A DNA stretch of 64,000 nt. It comes from Chitinibacter tainanensis DSM 15459. Its GTDB lineage: Bacteria; Pseudomonadota; Gammaproteobacteria; Burkholderiales; Chitinibacteraceae. Position numbers and translations under genes: made by a program. The stretch covers positions 62,001-126,000 of the forward strand of contig NZ_KE386952.1 of the NCBI RefSeq assembly GCF_000429785.1, read 5' to 3'. The first letter of the stretch is position 1; each line of letters opens with the position of its first letter. Positions 56,105-64,000 of the stretch are shown in pieces. Below the pieces are notes generated by a model. It saw nothing but the letters and a program-made list of their open reading frames with translations. It did not search any database and was not told where the DNA came from.

Positions 56105-56701
56105 ATGACCATCGCCCGGGCCGGGGTCAGCAGCCTGCGCCAATCGGTGCTGATTCACGAAGAGGTCAAAGTCGTGATCCGCCATTGCTTTGAAATCAAT
56201 CTAATGGGACTCAATGCCATCTTGCTGGCCAAAAAAGCCGGTACTTCGGCGCGAGGCTTTGGCGTGGTGTCTAGCGAGCTGCGCCAGCTCAGTCTGGAAT
56301 TGCAAACCGCCATGCAGGCACTTAATGAGCTCACTCAACAGCTACTCACCAGCGCCACCTCGCGCCTACAGGCCGAGCGCCGCTGGCAACGGCTGCACGA
56401 TGCGGCCAGCCACAGCGAAGCACTACACGCCCTGCTCCGCCCCGCCATGCAGCGCGCGCAGGCCCGCCAACAGCTCAGTGTACACGCCAACCAGTTTCAA
56501 GAATGCCTCGCCGAAGCCAACCGCAGCTGCACTTTTGGCCTGGTGCTTGCGCGCGCTGCGCGTATCGAATCGGCCTATAGCGGTCAGCTGCGTAGCGTAT
56601 TGGCCGAGCTGGCCGAGAGCTTCGCCCGGCAAATCGAGTCTGTCCTCGGCCGCCTCACCACACTGCAACACATCACCCGTGATCTGGATCTGCACGCATG
56701 A
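56105..56701 (+). CDS. Soluble MCP signalling-tip-like protein
   Basis: A 198-residue all-helical cytoplasmic protein. Residues about 28-70 (FEINLMGLNAILLAKKAG, then ARGFGVVSSELRQLS) clearly match the hairpin tip of methyl-accepting chemotaxis proteins, where CheA and CheW bind. There is no membrane segment, HAMP or ligand-binding domain. A second helical half follows the tip. I chose ATG at 56105 because AGAGGTGG lies just upstream; the longer frame from 55787 overlaps the opposite gene. Its last codon overlaps the start of the di-iron protein gene (ATGA), so the two are made together. It may be a receptor that gets its signal from that partner. Confidence 0.75.
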   Translation: MTIARAGVSSLRQSVLIHEEVKVVIRHCFEINLMGLNAILLAKKAGTSARGFGVVSSELRQLSLELQTAMQALNELTQQLLTSATSRLQAERRWQRLHDAASHSEALHALLRPAMQRAQARQQLSVHANQFQECLAEANRSCTFGLVLARAARIESAYSGQLRSVLAELAESFARQIESVLGRLTTLQHITRDLDLHA

Positions 56702-57432
56702 AAAAAGCCCAACTCATTGCCAGCTGCGAGCAGCATCGCTGGTACGCCATAGCCCGCGACCCTGCGCGGGCCGATTTTCTGATCGATACCAATGAATATG
56801 TGGTCACCACCGGGGAAGATAGCCTGCTGTGTGATCCGGGCGGGGCGGAGGTGTTTCCCGCCGTGTTTGCTGCACTGTCGGAAGTGATTGATCCGCGCAG
56901 CGTACGGCGGGTGTTTTCATCCCATCAAGACCCGGATGTGATTTCATCGCTTGGGCTCTGGCATGACTTTAACCCCGACATTCGCTGTCACGTTTCCGGC
57001 TTATGGGCCGGATTTATTCCGCATTTTGGCTGTGGAGCCGACACACTGGTGGCCATTCCCGATGCGGGCGTAAATCTCACGCTGGGTGAGCGGGAATTAC
57101 AACTGATACCGGCTCACTATCTGCATTCATCGGGCAATTTTCATGTTTATGATCCAGCCTGCAAACTGCTGTTTACCGGTGACGTGGGCGCGGCGCTGCT
57201 ACCGGATGCCGACTGCAATTTATTCGTCGAAGATTTTGACCGGCATATCCGCTTTGCCGAAGGTTTTCACAAACGCTGGATGGGCTCCAACACCGCCAAA
57301 AAGCGCTGGATCGAGCGCGTGCGCCAGCTCGAGATCGAGCTGATGTGCCCGCAGCATGGCGCCATTTATCGCGGGGAAGACGTACAACGCTTTATCGACT
57401 GGTTTGATGATTTGCAAGTCGGCTACGGTTGA
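56698..57432 (+). CDS. ODP-like metallo-beta-lactamase-fold di-iron protein
   Basis: MBL-fold protein of 244 residues resembling the beta-lactamase domain of flavodiiron proteins and the oxygen-binding di-iron protein (ODP) of spirochaete chemotaxis. Metal ligands are apparent: H76, D78 and D80 in SSHQDPDVIS, His in PAHYLHSSGNFH, Asp in LFTGDVGA and His in CPQHGAIY. The HxDxD form, instead of HxHxDH of hydrolases, is typical of di-iron rather than zinc members. No flavodoxin domain follows. Coupling to the MCP-tip-like gene suggests an iron or oxygen sensor for chemotaxis-type signalling. Confidence 0.8.
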   Translation: MKKAQLIASCEQHRWYAIARDPARADFLIDTNEYVVTTGEDSLLCDPGGAEVFPAVFAALSEVIDPRSVRRVFSSHQDPDVISSLGLWHDFNPDIRCHVSGLWAGFIPHFGCGADTLVAIPDAGVNLTLGERELQLIPAHYLHSSGNFHVYDPACKLLFTGDVGAALLPDADCNLFVEDFDRHIRFAEGFHKRWMGSNTAKKRWIERVRQLEIELMCPQHGAIYRGEDVQRFIDWFDDLQVGYG

Positions 57433-57471
57433 TCTTGCTACAATCGCCCCCATACTCGGTATAACCCTTTT

Positions 57472-57503
57472 AGCGTCGCGGGCTTGCGACGCTTCATTTT
57501 TTT
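57472..57503 (+). terminator. Intrinsic terminator between the di-iron protein gene and the parvulin gene
   Basis: AGCGTCGC (57472-57479) and GCGACGCT (57486-57493) pair around GGGCTT-type loop bases, followed by TCATTTTTTT. It ends the MCP-tip/ODP-like transcript and lies just 15 bases before the next start codon, so it must also sit in the leader of the parvulin mRNA unless that gene's promoter is inside the hairpin. Confidence 0.75.
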
Positions 57504-57517
57504 ACAGGATTCATCTC

Positions 57518-58249
57518 ATGGCCATTACGGTAAACGGCGTTGAAATCGACGAAGCACTCATCGCCAGCGAACAAGCCAACCACGAAGGCGCACCCAGCGC
57601 ACGTGATGCGGCAATTCAGGAGCTGATCCTGCGCGAATTGCTGTTGCAGCAAGCCACTGCAGCCGGCATCAGCGGCGCAACCCCAGAAGAAACCATCGGC
57701 GCTTTGCTGGATCGTGAACTGCAAGTGCCTGAAGCAGACGAAGCCGCTTGCCAAGCTTTTTACGATGCCAACCCACAAAGCTTTACCCGTGGTGAATCAG
57801 CCGTAGCCAGCCACATCCTGTTCCCGCTGGGCGAAGGCCTGGCAGCTAGCCTGGCTAAATCAAAAGCCGAAGGCGTTTTGGCTGAAGTGCAAGCCAACCC
57901 GGAACGTTTCGCAACGCTGGCCAAAGAGCATTCAACCTGCCCATCAGGCCAGCAAGGCGGTAGCCTTGGCCAGTTTGGCCGTGGCCAAATGGTGCCTGAA
58001 TTCGAACAAGCCGTATTTAGCACCGACGCCGGTCAAATCACCCCGCATCTGGTGGAAACCCAGTTCGGCTACCACATCATTCAGGTCAACGAGCGCAGCG
58101 ATGGCGACAAAGTCACTTTCGAAGAAGTGAAAGAGCGCCTGCAAGCCTTCCTGACCGATATGGCCGGCCGCAAAGTGATGCACGACTATCTGGCCAAGCT
58201 GGTAAGCGCCGCCAAGATCGATGGCTACAGCATGCCTGAACTGGCCTAA
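57518..58249 (+). CDS. Parvulin-type peptidyl-prolyl isomerase
   Basis: PpiC/NifM-like cis-trans prolyl isomerase of 243 residues. It has no signal peptide, so it is probably cytoplasmic. An N-terminal helical chaperone-like region (1-110) precedes the parvulin domain (about 112-215: ASHILFP, EHSTCPSGQQGGSLGQFGRGQMVPEFEQAVF, TQFGYHIIQV). Such proteins accompany nitrogenase in some species (NifM), but no nif genes are near. The start at 57518 follows an ACAGGA-type site. A long-armed terminator follows. Confidence 0.88.
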   Translation: MAITVNGVEIDEALIASEQANHEGAPSARDAAIQELILRELLLQQATAAGISGATPEETIGALLDRELQVPEADEAACQAFYDANPQSFTRGESAVASHILFPLGEGLAASLAKSKAEGVLAEVQANPERFATLAKEHSTCPSGQQGGSLGQFGRGQMVPEFEQAVFSTDAGQITPHLVETQFGYHIIQVNERSDGDKVTFEEVKERLQAFLTDMAGRKVMHDYLAKLVSAAKIDGYSMPELA

Positions 58250-58265
58250 GCGCGAGTCAGCCACC

Positions 58266-58299
58266 GTAAAAAAACCGGGGTGTGCCCCGGTTTTTTTAC
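58266..58299. terminator. Bidirectional intrinsic terminator
   Basis: Perfect 15-base arms (58266-58280 and 58285-58299) pair around TGTG, with A7 on the left and T7 on the right of a CCGGGG/CCCCGG core. It can terminate both the parvulin gene on the plus strand and the histidine kinase gene on the minus strand. Confidence 0.92.
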
Positions 58300-58306
58300 G
58301 CTTGCA

Positions 58307-60412
58307 TCATTCCCGACTTAATTCAGCCCAAGTGCGGTTCCGTAATTGGGCAAGCTCCGCCAAGGTGGGCGCCTGTAGCTGTGGATTGTGCTCCAACAGC
58401 GCCCATTGCTGTGCCAATTGCTCGGCACCAAGCTGAGCGGCAATGCCTTTGGCACTGTGCGCATGCCGTTGAGCTGCGTCGATCTCGCCGCCCTGCAGTG
58501 CGCGCACGAAATCCTGCTCCAGATCTTGCAGGCGGGCAAACCCTTTTTCTGCCAAGCCCAAGTAGCGCTCGCGACTAAATCCCAGCCGCTGCTCCGCCGC
58601 AGCCTGCGTGAGCAGCGCCGAATCAGCCTGCGGCGAAACCGGCAACAGCACCGGCGCACTCAGCCCCAGCAAATCGAGGATTTCCTGCCCCTGATAGGGT
58701 TTGCTCAGAAAACCGGCCAAGAGGGCAAAAGCCGGATGCTGGCGTAATTCATGCTCAGGCGAAGCGCTAATCAGATACACCGGCTGCCGATAGCCCAGCG
58801 CCGCCATGCGGCTAGTGACTTCCAGCCCATCGGGGCCCGGCATCTGGTAATCCATCAGCACCAAATCCACCACCTCGCCACGGCTGAGCGCGTCGAGCGC
58901 TTCCAGCCCATTGGCCATCGGCAGGGTTTGTGCGCCGGCCTCCTCCAGTATTTCGCACAGCAGTTCGCGATTTACCTTTTGATCTTCCACCACCATCACC
59001 CGCCGGCCTTGTGCCAGCGGCCGCAGCGGTGCCGGTGCCGCACTGACCGGCACGGTGGCTGGGGCGAGCTGCGCTTGTAGTGTCAGCACAAATTCACTGC
59101 CTTGCCCAAGCGTGCTGGCGGCGCTGATGTCGCCGCCCATCAGGCGGGCATAATCGCGGCTGAGCGCGAGGCCCAAGCCCGTCCCCCCCAGCTGTTTGCC
59201 ACTTTCGGTTTGTTCAAAGGGATGAAACAAATGCTGCAGCTCATGCTCGGCAATCCCGCAGCCAGTATCTCGTACACTCAGCTGCAAGACATAGGCCGAT
59301 TTCTCGGCCCGCCCGCGCACTTGCAAAATCACCTCGCCCCGCTCGGTGAATTTCATACTATTGCCAATCAAATTAATCAAAATCTGCCGCAATTTGCCAC
59401 CATCCAGCAGCAAGACTGGCGGTAAATCGGCGGCAAAATCGAGCGTAAAGCGCAGCCCTTTTTCCTGCGCCATCAGCGCAAACATCCCCACCAGCTCCTG
59501 CCGTAGCTGGCTTAGCGCCAGCGGCTCGATAATCAGCTCTAGCTTGCCGCTTTCGGATTTGGATAAATCCAGCACGTGATTGAGCAGGCTGAGCAAATGC
59601 TGGCCCGAATGCGCTACATGACTGAGCTGCAGGCGTTGCTGCTCGGTGAGCTGCGAGTTTTGCCGCAAGCGCTCGGTGTAACCCAAGATCGATGTGAGCG
59701 GAGTACGGATTTCGTGGCTGATGTGCGCCAAAAAGCGACTTTTGGTTTCATTGGCCGCCACCGCATTGGCGCGAGCTTCATCGAGCGAATTATTCAAGTC
59801 CAGCAAGCTGAGGCGCTGCTTTTCACTGCGCCACAGCGCGGTCAGGGCCAGCCCCGCAAAGGCCAGCAAGAGCACGACCTGCAACAAAGCCAAACCAGTG
59901 CGCCAAGTGCCGAGGTTGGCTAGGCGTTTTTGTTTGAGCTCATTGCGCTTGATGTCTTCGCTGCGCACCCGCTGGGCCATATCTTCAATCGGCGCCTGCA
60001 GCTCTTCCATCAGCTGATTCAGTTGCTCCCACTGCGCAGGCCCCAGCGGCCCTTGCTGCAAGATCCGGTCGGCATCCAGCACAAAGCGTTTCACAGCGGG
60101 AAAATCTTGCTGGCTCAGTACCGGATCGGTGAATTGGCGCAGGATGACATCGTATTCCAGGCTATGCACCCGGCCGTAAACAATATCAAAGCGCAAGGCA
60201 AAATCATCGGCGTCGCGCAGGCGGATTGACTCACGCAAGCGCTGCAATTCGGCGCGGGTCTGGAAAATCTGCCACAGCTGATTGCCCACCCCTTGCTGGT
60301 CGAAATCGACCAGCTCGGCCTTTTGTTTCTGCTCGAAATGAATAATCAAACTGAAGTTGACCATCAGCACCAGGCTAATGGCCAACAAAATCACAGGAAA
60401 ACGTCGACTCAT
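58307..60412 (-). CDS. Hybrid sensor histidine kinase with receiver and Hpt domains
   Basis: Membrane-bound multi-step phosphorelay kinase of 701 residues. In order: a membrane helix (6-25), a periplasmic helical sensor (about 30-175), a second membrane helix (about 170-195), HisKA with the H-box FLAHISHEIRTPL, HATPase (LIGNSMKFT, DTGCGIAE, GGTGLGLAL), a receiver domain with phospho-Asp in LVLMDYQMPGPDG, and a C-terminal Hpt domain (AHSAKGIAAQLGA). No separate response regulator gene is adjacent, so the output must lie elsewhere. It follows the SUOX-like gene by three bases and is probably co-expressed with it. Confidence 0.93.
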   Translation of the reverse strand: MSRRFPVILLAISLVLMVNFSLIIHFEQKQKAELVDFDQQGVGNQLWQIFQTRAELQRLRESIRLRDADDFALRFDIVYGRVHSLEYDVILRQFTDPVLSQQDFPAVKRFVLDADRILQQGPLGPAQWEQLNQLMEELQAPIEDMAQRVRSEDIKRNELKQKRLANLGTWRTGLALLQVVLLLAFAGLALTALWRSEKQRLSLLDLNNSLDEARANAVAANETKSRFLAHISHEIRTPLTSILGYTERLRQNSQLTEQQRLQLSHVAHSGQHLLSLLNHVLDLSKSESGKLELIIEPLALSQLRQELVGMFALMAQEKGLRFTLDFAADLPPVLLLDGGKLRQILINLIGNSMKFTERGEVILQVRGRAEKSAYVLQLSVRDTGCGIAEHELQHLFHPFEQTESGKQLGGTGLGLALSRDYARLMGGDISAASTLGQGSEFVLTLQAQLAPATVPVSAAPAPLRPLAQGRRVMVVEDQKVNRELLCEILEEAGAQTLPMANGLEALDALSRGEVVDLVLMDYQMPGPDGLEVTSRMAALGYRQPVYLISASPEHELRQHPAFALLAGFLSKPYQGQEILDLLGLSAPVLLPVSPQADSALLTQAAAEQRLGFSRERYLGLAEKGFARLQDLEQDFVRALQGGEIDAAQRHAHSAKGIAAQLGAEQLAQQWALLEHNPQLQAPTLAELAQLRNRTWAELSRE

Positions 60413-60415
60413 GCT

Positions 60416-60901
60416 TTATTGAACGGTAATCAGTTTCAGCTGCCAGGCGCAGCGCCGGTAATAGTCGGTCTTGCGCAGATCAGCGTGCTGATCAAACGGG
60501 TACATGATGAACAACGGCCCTTTTTCGCGTATCGACATGGTTTTACCGCCCAAGCGGCTGGCCACGATCACATCATACGTAAAGGCATCGCTGGCGGGTA
60601 TTTCAATTGTGTAATCGTTCAGCGCCGACAGCCGTAACGCCCCGCTGCTCACGCCAGCCAGCTTTAACACATCGCGCAGCAAGGGGCCTTCAAAGGTTTG
60701 TGGCTCGGGATACCAAGGCGTGGGGACGGTCATTTTGTATTGGGGCAGTTTATCCAGATCAGCCAGAGACAGGGCCTGCAGCGTGGTGACTTTGCCTTTG
60801 ATCGTCAAAATGGTGCGCGTGGTATTGGTTTCGTTGGCAAAACTGAGGCTGGCCAGCGCCAGCAAAGCAAAGGTGATCAAGCGGCCGAATGTGCGCAGCA
60901 T
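60416..60901 (-). CDS. Periplasmic SUOX-like (oxidoreductase molybdopterin-binding fold) protein without cofactor Cys
   Basis: A secreted protein of 161 residues: signal peptide at 1-22, then an Oxidored_molyb-like (YedY/SUOX fold) domain with TVPTPWYPEPQTFEGPLLRDVL, LNDYTIEIPASDAFTYDVIVAS and PLFIMYPFDQH. The Cys that binds molybdenum in true SUOX enzymes is absent from the expected position; the only mature Cys is close to the C-terminus (RRCAWQLK). It therefore probably acts as a binding or sensing module. The GAGGAG site seven bases before 60901 fixes the start. It is coupled to the sensor kinase, suggesting a periplasmic input protein. Confidence 0.8.
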   Translation of the reverse strand: MLRTFGRLITFALLALASLSFANETNTTRTILTIKGKVTTLQALSLADLDKLPQYKMTVPTPWYPEPQTFEGPLLRDVLKLAGVSSGALRLSALNDYTIEIPASDAFTYDVIVASRLGGKTMSIREKGPLFIMYPFDQHADLRKTDYYRRCAWQLKLITVQ

Positions 60902-61228
60902 AAGGAAACTCCTCATTATTTTTAGTCGCAGAAAAAGCGGTGTTTTGGCTTCATTGTATAGTGCATTTTCCCTTTCTTAATCAGCATTTGCTGTTTGAAA
61001 CGGCGCTGCGCGCCAATCGGTCAAGCCGCCTGACCGGATTTAAATGCCACTTGCATCAGCCACACCGAAACGACCAGATATACCCATTGATGTATCACCC
61101 TACAAGGCTTAATTTTATTAGCCTTTAATCATATACCCCACATAAAGGATAATCCGCATCGTCGCCTGCCAAGCAAATCACTATGCTGATCTCATTAGTG
61201 CGCATGAGCGCCACAGGAAGATGAAATC
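60902..61228. other. 327-base divergent gap between the SUOX-like gene and dadA
   Basis: No supported gene. On the minus strand, ACTATACAAT about 50 bases before the SUOX-like start offers a -10 element. CAGCATTTGCTG (about 60983-60994) is a near-perfect palindrome. The word ATATACCC occurs twice (61078-61085 and 61131-61138). A GGATAATCC-like element lies near 61147-61155, upstream of dadA. No clear dadA promoter is visible. Confidence 0.5.
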
Positions 61229-62488
61229 ATGCAGATTGTTGTGATCGGCGCCGGCGTGGTCGGCGTGACCAGCGCCTATTATTTGCAGCAGGCCGGCCAT
61301 CAGGTCACGGTGTTAGAGCGCTTGCCAGCGCCAGCGCAGGAAACCAGCTTTGCCAACGCGGGGCAGATTTCCCCAGGCTATGCCGCGCCATGGGCAGCGC
61401 CAGGGATTCCGCTCAAGGCGATGAAATGGCTACTGCAAAGCCACGGCCCCCTACGCATTCGGCCACAAGCTGATCCGTTTCAGTGGCAATGGCTGGCGCG
61501 CATGCTGAGCAACTGCACCGTTGACGCATATGCCCGCAATAAAAACCGCATGGTGCCGCTGGCTGAATACAGCCGTGATCAGCTCAAGCTGCTACGCGCG
61601 CTAACCGGGATCGACTACGAGCAACGCACGCTGGGCACATTGCAAATCTTCCGCCAGCCCAAGCAGCTGGACAATGGCCGTCGCGATGCCGAATTACTGG
61701 CGCAAATGGGCGTAGCGCATCAGCTGCTTGATCCAGCCGGCATTGTCGAAGTGGAACCCGCACTGGCCCATCTGGCTGGGCGCCTGAGCGGCGCCTTGCG
61801 GCTACCGAATGATGAAACCGGCGACTGCCAACTCTTTACCACGCGCCTAGCCGAGTTGGCCACGCTCGCCGGGGTGCGCTTTCGCTATGCCGTGGAAGTG
61901 CACGGTTTTCGCCGCCAGGGCGCGCGCATTAGCGGGGTACAGCTGCTGGGCGAAACCGTGGCCTGTGATGCGGTGGTGCTGGCGGCTGGCTGTCAGGCCC
62001 GCGCGCTGGGCCAATTGGTGGGGCTGGATTTGCCCGTGTATCCGGTGAAAGGCTATTCAATCACTGTGCCACTGCAGAATCCCGAGCAAGCCCCGCGCTC
62101 TACCGTCATGGATGAGAGCTACAAAATCGCCCTCACCCGCTTTGATCAGCGTTTGCGCGTGGGCGGTATGGCCGAGCTGGCGGGCTTTGACAAAACCATT
62201 CAGCCCGGGCGGATCGACACGCTGAAAATGGTGGCCCATTCGCTCTTCCCACAAGCGGGAGATTTGAATCAGGCCAGCGCCTGGACCGGCCTGCGCCCCA
62301 TGACGCCCGATGGTACGCCGATTATTGGTCCAACTCCGATTGACAATCTGTACACCAACACCGGCCACGGCACGCTGGGCTGGACCATGGCTTGCGGCTC
62401 GGCCAAGGTGCTCACCGACATCATCAATCAGCAAAAAACCGAGATCGATAGCCGCGAACTGGGGCTCGCCCGCTACAGCGCCCACTAA
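61229..62488 (+). CDS. dadA: D-amino acid dehydrogenase
   Basis: FAD-dependent membrane-associated dehydrogenase that oxidises D-amino acids, chiefly D-alanine, to keto acids. The 419 residues begin VVIGAGVVGVTSAYYLQQAGHQVTVLER, the dinucleotide site. ETSFANAGQISPGYAAPWA, the internal YPVKGYSITVP and the C-terminal GLRPMTPDGTPIIG and NTGHGTLGWTMACGSAK are typical of DadA. The usual partner dadX (alanine racemase) is not in the window. It is a single gene. Confidence 0.95.
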   Translation: MQIVVIGAGVVGVTSAYYLQQAGHQVTVLERLPAPAQETSFANAGQISPGYAAPWAAPGIPLKAMKWLLQSHGPLRIRPQADPFQWQWLARMLSNCTVDAYARNKNRMVPLAEYSRDQLKLLRALTGIDYEQRTLGTLQIFRQPKQLDNGRRDAELLAQMGVAHQLLDPAGIVEVEPALAHLAGRLSGALRLPNDETGDCQLFTTRLAELATLAGVRFRYAVEVHGFRRQGARISGVQLLGETVACDAVVLAAGCQARALGQLVGLDLPVYPVKGYSITVPLQNPEQAPRSTVMDESYKIALTRFDQRLRVGGMAELAGFDKTIQPGRIDTLKMVAHSLFPQAGDLNQASAWTGLRPMTPDGTPIIGPTPIDNLYTNTGHGTLGWTMACGSAKVLTDIINQQKTEIDSRELGLARYSAH

Positions 62489-62660
62489 TACCGGGGTTTT
62501 TGTGCAGTATTTACGCTTGTGACATTGTTCGGCGCGCTGCGCTATGCCGGGCGAGTAAAGTAAAGCTCGACGTGGCCAGCCCGACGCTGGCCGCCCTGTT
62601 CACCGCGCGCAATATTCTGCCGGCTAGCCGCCGCACTTGCGCGCCCAACCGGAGCGCACC

Positions 62661-64000
62661 ATGTCACCACCTGCCTTATCCCGGCATACTTTCCGATTGC
62701 CGGTTTTGTATCCCAGCCTGATTTTGATTGTGGGCCTTATCGCCCTGACAACGCTGGCCCCCCAAGCCGTTGAGCAACAGCTCGTGGCTACTCAAAGCTG
62801 GATTACCGCGCATTTTTCCTGGTTTTATACCCTAGCCGTCTCCGGCTTTTTTATCTTCCTGCTGGGCCTAGCGATCAGTGATTACGGCAAAATCCGCCTC
62901 GGCGCCGATGATGCCGAGCCCGAGTTTAGCCTTGGTAGCTGGCTGGCGATGCTGTTTGCCGCCGGCATGGGGATCGGGCTGATGTATTACGGCGTGGGTG
63001 AGCCACTGCAACACTACGTCAATCCGCCACTGGCCGAGCCACAAACCCTTGGCGCTGCCAGTGAAGCGATGAGCAGCACCTTTTTACACTGGGGTTTTCA
63101 TGCCTGGGCGATTTACGGCCTGGTGGGGCTGGTATTGGCCTATTTTGGCTTTCGCTATAACCTGCCGCTCTCGCTGCGCTCGGGGCTGTACCCGATCTTG
63201 CGCGAGCGCATTCACGGCCCGCTGGGGCATACCGTCGATATTTTCGCGCTGTGTTGTACCCTGTTTGGCCTAGCGCCCTCAGTCGGCCTTGGCTCGGTAC
63301 AGCTGGCAGCCGGTCTGCATCGCCTAACGGGCTGGGATACCAGTGGCCTCGCCGTCCAACTGTCCCTAATTGCCGCAGTGATCGTGCTGGCGGGGATTTC
63401 CGCGGCCACCGGCATTGGCAAAGGCGTGCGCCGCCTCTCCGAGCTCAATTTGCTCTTGGCCGTGTTGTTACTGCTGTTTGTGCTGTTTACTGGCCCGACC
63501 GTGTTCTTGCTCGGTGCCTTTAGCGATAATTTGGGCAACTATTTCAGCCAACTGCCCCAGCTTACCTTCCGTAGTTTCACTTATACCCCGCCGCATAATG
63601 AAGGCTGGCTCAGCGGCTGGACCATCCTGTACTGGGCATGGTGGATTTCCTGGTCACCGTTTGTCGGGCTGTTTATTGCCCGCATTTCGCGCGGCCGCAC
63701 CATCCGCGAGTTCATTACTGGCGTACTGATTATCCCGAGTCTGTTTACCTTCCTATGGATGACGGTGTTTGGGAATTCGGTAATCTGGTTTGATATGCAC
63801 ACCGCTCAAGGGGCGCTCAGCGCCACGGCGGGCAATGTAGACGCGCTACTGTTCCAGTTCTTTGATTATCTGCCACTCTCGAGCGTGGCGGCGGTCATCG
63901 CCATGCTGCTGATCTTGGTGTTTTTTGTCACCTCGGCAGATTCGGGCGCGCTGATGCTGGATACGCTGTCGTCCAAAGACCCCGAGCGCTCACCAATCTG
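62661..64000 (+). CDS. BCCT-family betaine/choline/carnitine transporter, 5' part
   Basis: Sodium- or proton-coupled importer of compatible solutes, cut by the right edge after 446 codons; the frame is open to the end. Membrane segments are frequent, and the family signatures are visible: GMGIGLMYYGVGEP (usual GMGIGL-WGVAEP), WGFHAWAIYGLVGL, YWAWWISWSPFVGLFIARISRGRTIREF and FVTSADSGALMLDTLSS. ATG at 62661 follows GGAG. It lies 172 bases after dadA in the same direction and probably has its own promoter. Confidence 0.93.
   Translation, partial: MSPPALSRHTFRLPVLYPSLILIVGLIALTTLAPQAVEQQLVATQSWITAHFSWFYTLAVSGFFIFLLGLAISDYGKIRLGADDAEPEFSLGSWLAMLFAAGMGIGLMYYGVGEPLQHYVNPPLAEPQTLGAASEAMSSTFLHWGFHAWAIYGLVGLVLAYFGFRYNLPLSLRSGLYPILRERIHGPLGHTVDIFALCCTLFGLAPSVGLGSVQLAAGLHRLTGWDTSGLAVQLSLIAAVIVLAGISAATGIGKGVRRLSELNLLLAVLLLLFVLFTGPTVFLLGAFSDNLGNYFSQLPQLTFRSFTYTPPHNEGWLSGWTILYWAWWISWSPFVGLFIARISRGRTIREFITGVLIIPSLFTFLWMTVFGNSVIWFDMHTAQGALSATAGNVDALLFQFFDYLPLSSVAAVIAMLLILVFFVTSADSGALMLDTLSSKDPERSPI

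Noticed and set aside
59180-59186. Run of seven C in the histidine kinase gene (and seven G in mlaE) as slippage sites
   Set aside because: Shorter than usual phase-variable tracts and encoding strictly conserved glycines (GGTGLGL in the kinase).

Overview
The window is one contiguous piece of a betaproteobacterial chromosome, most likely from the order Neisseriales and perhaps the family Chitinibacteraceae. This placement is inferred from gene order (hisIE-HIT-tatABC, mla operon-bolA-murA-hisG) and from the look of the proteins; I could not run a search. GC is moderately high and coding density is high, with about 3.5 kb of non-coding DNA in total. I saw no rRNA, tRNA, CRISPR array, insertion sequence or prophage.

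Layout. 1-4349 (+): elongasome genes mreD (cut by the window edge), mrdA (PBP2), rodA and rlpA. 4437-8680 (-): a GGDEF/EAL membrane protein and argA. 8780-17393 (-): a tightly overlapping glycan cluster with a Wzx-like flippase, three GT2 and two GT4 glycosyltransferases, two GNAT acetyltransferases and a WbaP-like initiating phosphoglycosyltransferase. 17536-25937 (-): an MSHA-type (type IV pilus/T2SS-like) assembly set with secretin, TPR protein, ATPase, inner-membrane platform and MshI/J/K-like proteins, but no pilins. 26136-33346 (+): mlaFEDCBA, a YadGH-like ABC exporter, a BolA-family gene and murA. 33807-45315 (+, interrupted): the histidine genes hisG, hisD, hisB, hisH, hisA, hisF, hisI and hisE. 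They are broken up by an ion channel, a CoA-disulfide reductase, two opposite-strand genes and two unknown small genes; hisC is missing here. 45324-47260: HIT protein and tatABC. 47274-49085: a PglL/Wzy_C-type O-glycan ligase. 49124-53513: RNA pseudouridine synthases, tlyA, a SirB2-like protein and a MobA-MoaC fusion. 53861-62488: an MscS channel, a flavodoxin-fold reductase, an MCP-tip-like protein with an ODP-like di-iron protein, a parvulin, a hybrid histidine kinase with a SUOX-like periplasmic protein, and dadA. 62661-64000: a BCCT transporter cut by the right edge.

How parts may work together. WbaP, the glycosyltransferases and the flippase would build and flip an undecaprenyl-linked glycan, and the PglL-like ligase 30 kb away could transfer it to protein, perhaps to pilin-like substrates of the adjoining MSHA-type machine. 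mla, murA, the rod genes and rlpA all serve the envelope. The his genes, hisIE-HIT and tat form a conserved neighbourhood.

Most interesting observations: (i) a two-gene MCP-tip/ODP-like di-iron module; (ii) an apparent deletion joining the 3' end of gspF/mshG to a 5'-truncated mshI-like gene; (iii) a run of nine G in a glycosyltransferase gene, a candidate phase-variation tract; (iv) a MobA-MoaC fusion; (v) a strongly enriched intergenic motif, ATACCC, sometimes forming dyads.
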